Assembly (NCBI GenBank): GCA_030151925.1
Contig: JASLCY010000483.1
Location: forward strand, 1 to 6,804
Direction: 5' to 3'
Length of the DNA stretch: 6,804 nt
DNA from: Oligoflexus sp.
Lineage (GTDB): Bacteria; Bdellovibrionota_B; Oligoflexia; Oligoflexales; Oligoflexaceae
In this document: positions 5,480-6,804 of the stretch, one piece after another
Layout of the letters: every line of letters begins with the position of its first letter
Position numbering within the stretch: position 1 is the stretch's first letter
Made by a program: the position numbers and the translations under genes
The notes under the pieces: generated by a model
The model's database searches: none
Told to the model about the DNA's origin: nothing
The model's input: the letters and a program-made list of their open reading frames with translations, nothing else

Positions 5480-5527
5480 AGGTGCACCTAAACTTTATCG
5501 GACAGGTTTTCCCTAAGTTTAGGGAAA
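5480..5527. repeat. Nested inverted repeats in the pilin-gene promoter region
   Basis: Three symmetric elements overlap. AGGTGCACCT at 5480-5489 is a perfect 10-bp palindrome. TTTCCCTAA (5508-5516) and TTAGGGAAA (5519-5527) are perfect 9-bp arms around GT. CCTAAACTT (5487-5495) is the reverse complement of AAGTTTAGG (5515-5523). The second element covers the -35 of the sigma-28-like promoter and the first lies at its expected start site, so they could be operators. The DNA could also adopt alternative hairpins. Confidence 0.6.
5495..5521 (-). promoter_or_regulatory. Sigma-28 (FliA-type) promoter candidate for the pilin-like gene
   Basis: On the minus strand TAAACTTA (5521-5514) is separated by exactly 11 nt from TCCGATAA (5502-5495). 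The enterobacterial sigma-28 consensus is TAAAGTTT-N11-GCCGATAA, so the matches are 6 of 8 and 7 of 8 with the right spacing. Transcription would begin near 5488, leaving about 30 nt of leader that contains the ribosome site at 5471-5466. This would tie the pilin-like gene to the motility regulon. The consensus was defined in other bacteria, so this is a candidate. Confidence 0.5.
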
Positions 5528-5550
5528 TAATGGACCGGAGGCCCCAGGGG

Positions 5551-5581
5551 TCTTAGCAGGCGAGGAAGTGGCCTGCTAAGA
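5551..5581 (-). terminator. Perfect stem-loop after the E1 dehydrogenase gene
   Basis: CTTAGCAGGC (5552-5561) and GCCTGCTAAG (5571-5580) pair perfectly around a 9-nt loop, and T5551/A5581 add an eleventh pair. It lies 11 nt beyond the E1 stop codon on the minus strand. No T-run follows on that strand (ACCCCTGGGG instead). It may therefore be a Rho-assisted terminator or a 3' mRNA-stabilising structure, not a classical intrinsic terminator. Confidence 0.45.
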
Positions 5582-5592
5582 TATTAAAATCA

Positions 5593-6804
5593 TTAGAAAG
5601 TTCTTAATTCGAAACGGCCCGGGTCCCGTTCACTGAGGATGCCGTACACCGTTTCATAGACGTCTTCCGCGCTGGGCTTAGTGAAATAGTCGCCATCTGA
5701 ACCGTAAGGGCTGCGATGCGGTTTCGCGCTCAAGGTGCGGGGGGCGGCATCGAGGTGGTCATAAGCCGCCTGCCCTTCGAGAACCTGCAGCATCATGAAG
5801 GAGCTCGCTCCGCCCGGCACGTCCTCGTCGAGGAAGAGGACCGCGTTGGTCTTCCGGATCGATTCGCCGATGATGCCGGTGCGATCGAACGGAAGCAGCG
5901 TCTGCACGTCGATGAGCTCCACCGATATTCCTTGCGCGGCGAGCAGCTGCATCGCCTCGCGCGCGACCGCCACGCACGCGCCGTAGGTCACGAGCGTGAT
6001 GTCGGTCCCGCTCTCGAGGACCTCCGGAACCCCCAGCGGGACGCGGAAATCGTGGAGGTTCGAGGGCACCTCCTCCTTCACGCGATAACCGTTCAGGACC
6101 TCGACGACGAGGGCGGGCTCATCGTGTTCCATCAGGGTATTGTAGAGGCCCGCGGCCTGAACCATGTTGCGCGGCACGCACACGTGGATGCCGCGGATGC
6201 CGTGGACGATCATGCCCATCGGCGAACCGGTGTGCCAGATGCCTTCGAGGCGATGGCCCTTGGTGCGGATGATGACCGGCGCGATCTGCCCGCCGGCGGT
6301 GCGGTAATGGAGGCTCGCGAGGTCGTCCGACATCAGCTGGAAGGCGTAGAGCAGGTAATCGAGATACTGGATGTCCACGACGGGACGCAGGCCGCGCAGC
6401 GCCGCCCCCAGGCCCTGGCCGAAGATGGTCGCCTCGCGGATGCCGGTATCGGTCACGCGCATGGAGCCGTGTTTTTCGCTGAGGCCCTCGAACTCGAGGT
6501 TCACGCCACCGAGCTGGCCGATGTCCTCGCCGACGATGAAGAGGCGAGGGTCGCGCGTGAGATGATAGTCGAAGCAGCGCTGGATGATGACGCGGCCGTC
6601 GACGAATTCCTTATCGCCTTCGAAAACCGCGGGAACCGCTTCCGCCGCGAGGGCCGATCGGCCGTTCTCCAGGTGAAGGCAGGTGTTGTAACGCTCGGCG
6701 TTCTCGGCCTTATAGGATTCGATGAAGGCGCCGAGGCGCTGTCTCGCTGCGCTCTCCGGAAGGGTATAGGACAGGCGGCGCGCGCTCTGCAGGATGGCCT
6801 TGCG
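5593..6804 (-). CDS. 2-oxoacid dehydrogenase E1, beta-type half of a probable alpha-beta fusion (partial)
   Basis: The frame is open from the window edge to a TAA at 5595-5593, giving the last 403 residues. It has the transketolase-like pyrimidine-binding domain of E1 beta subunits (visible residues about 70-250: RDPRLFIVGEDIG, RVTDTGIREATI, GLRPVVDIQYLDYLL). Next comes the transketolase C-terminal domain (about 262-390: DITLVTYGACVAVA, VELIDVQTLLPFD, VLFLDEDVPGG). E124 in IREATI aligns with the Glu that activates the thiamine diphosphate cofactor. About 70 residues precede this domain, still open at the edge, whereas free E1 beta subunits begin almost at RDPR. Together with the terminal PYGSDGDYFTKPSAEDVYETVY this indicates a single-chain alpha-beta E1, which decarboxylates a pyruvate-like or branched-chain 2-oxoacid in a lipoyl complex. 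GTG 6504 lies inside the domain and is not the start. Substrate is undetermined. Confidence 0.85.
   Translation of the reverse strand, partial: RKAILQSARRLSYTLPESAARQRLGAFIESYKAENAERYNTCLHLENGRSALAAEAVPAVFEGDKEFVDGRVIIQRCFDYHLTRDPRLFIVGEDIGQLGGVNLEFEGLSEKHGSMRVTDTGIREATIFGQGLGAALRGLRPVVDIQYLDYLLYAFQLMSDDLASLHYRTAGGQIAPVIIRTKGHRLEGIWHTGSPMGMIVHGIRGIHVCVPRNMVQAAGLYNTLMEHDEPALVVEVLNGYRVKEEVPSNLHDFRVPLGVPEVLESGTDITLVTYGACVAVAREAMQLLAAQGISVELIDVQTLLPFDRTGIIGESIRKTNAVLFLDEDVPGGASSFMMLQVLEGQAAYDHLDAAPRTLSAKPHRSPYGSDGDYFTKPSAEDVYETVYGILSERDPGRFELRTF

Noticed and set aside
5593..6504. E1-beta protein starting at GTG 6504 as a complete 303-residue gene
   Set aside because: The same frame continues upstream without a stop to the window edge and encodes RLFIVGEDIGQLGG, a conserved part of the same domain, so GTG 6504 is internal.

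Overview
The window is about 60% GC and reads as ordinary chromosome from a Gram-negative bacterium of the Bdellovibrionota/Oligoflexia or Myxococcota type. The assignment rests on three things: a TonB whose C-terminal domain carries two cysteines and ends in RVRFTR, a pilin-like protein with a GFSLVSVL N-terminus lacking Glu5, and an E1 dehydrogenase that appears to be an alpha-beta fusion. It is an inference; no rRNA or marker gene is present. I see no mobile element, CRISPR array or tRNA.

Left half (plus strand, 1-3517): the last 30 codons of an unidentified gene, then a 389-residue lipoprotein of unknown family, a hairpin with a UUCG-type loop, and a tightly packed operon exbB-exbD-tonB plus a small Cys-rich lipoprotein. 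ExbB/ExbD/TonB form the inner-membrane motor that powers TonB-dependent uptake across the outer membrane. The four operon genes abut or overlap by 4 nt (ATGA), so they are probably translationally coupled. The two lipoproteins are candidate envelope partners of this system.

Middle (minus strand, 3409-4550): a 114-residue His/Cys-rich protein made of two related 31-residue modules, followed by a divergent ZIP-like membrane protein with HxxxDG and HxxxxE motifs. The ZIP-like gene runs tail-to-tail into the small lipoprotein gene and overlaps it by 109 nt. Beside the TonB operon, these two genes suggest a locus for uptake and buffering of a divalent metal (zinc is the best guess). That is inferred from motifs and proximity.

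Right half (minus strand, 4704-6804): a single pilin-like gene with its own intrinsic terminator and a good match to a sigma-28 (FliA-type) promoter embedded in nested inverted repeats, then the C-terminal 403 residues of a thiamine-diphosphate-dependent 2-oxoacid dehydrogenase E1 that continues past the window edge. Intergenic stretches are all shorter than 300 nt.
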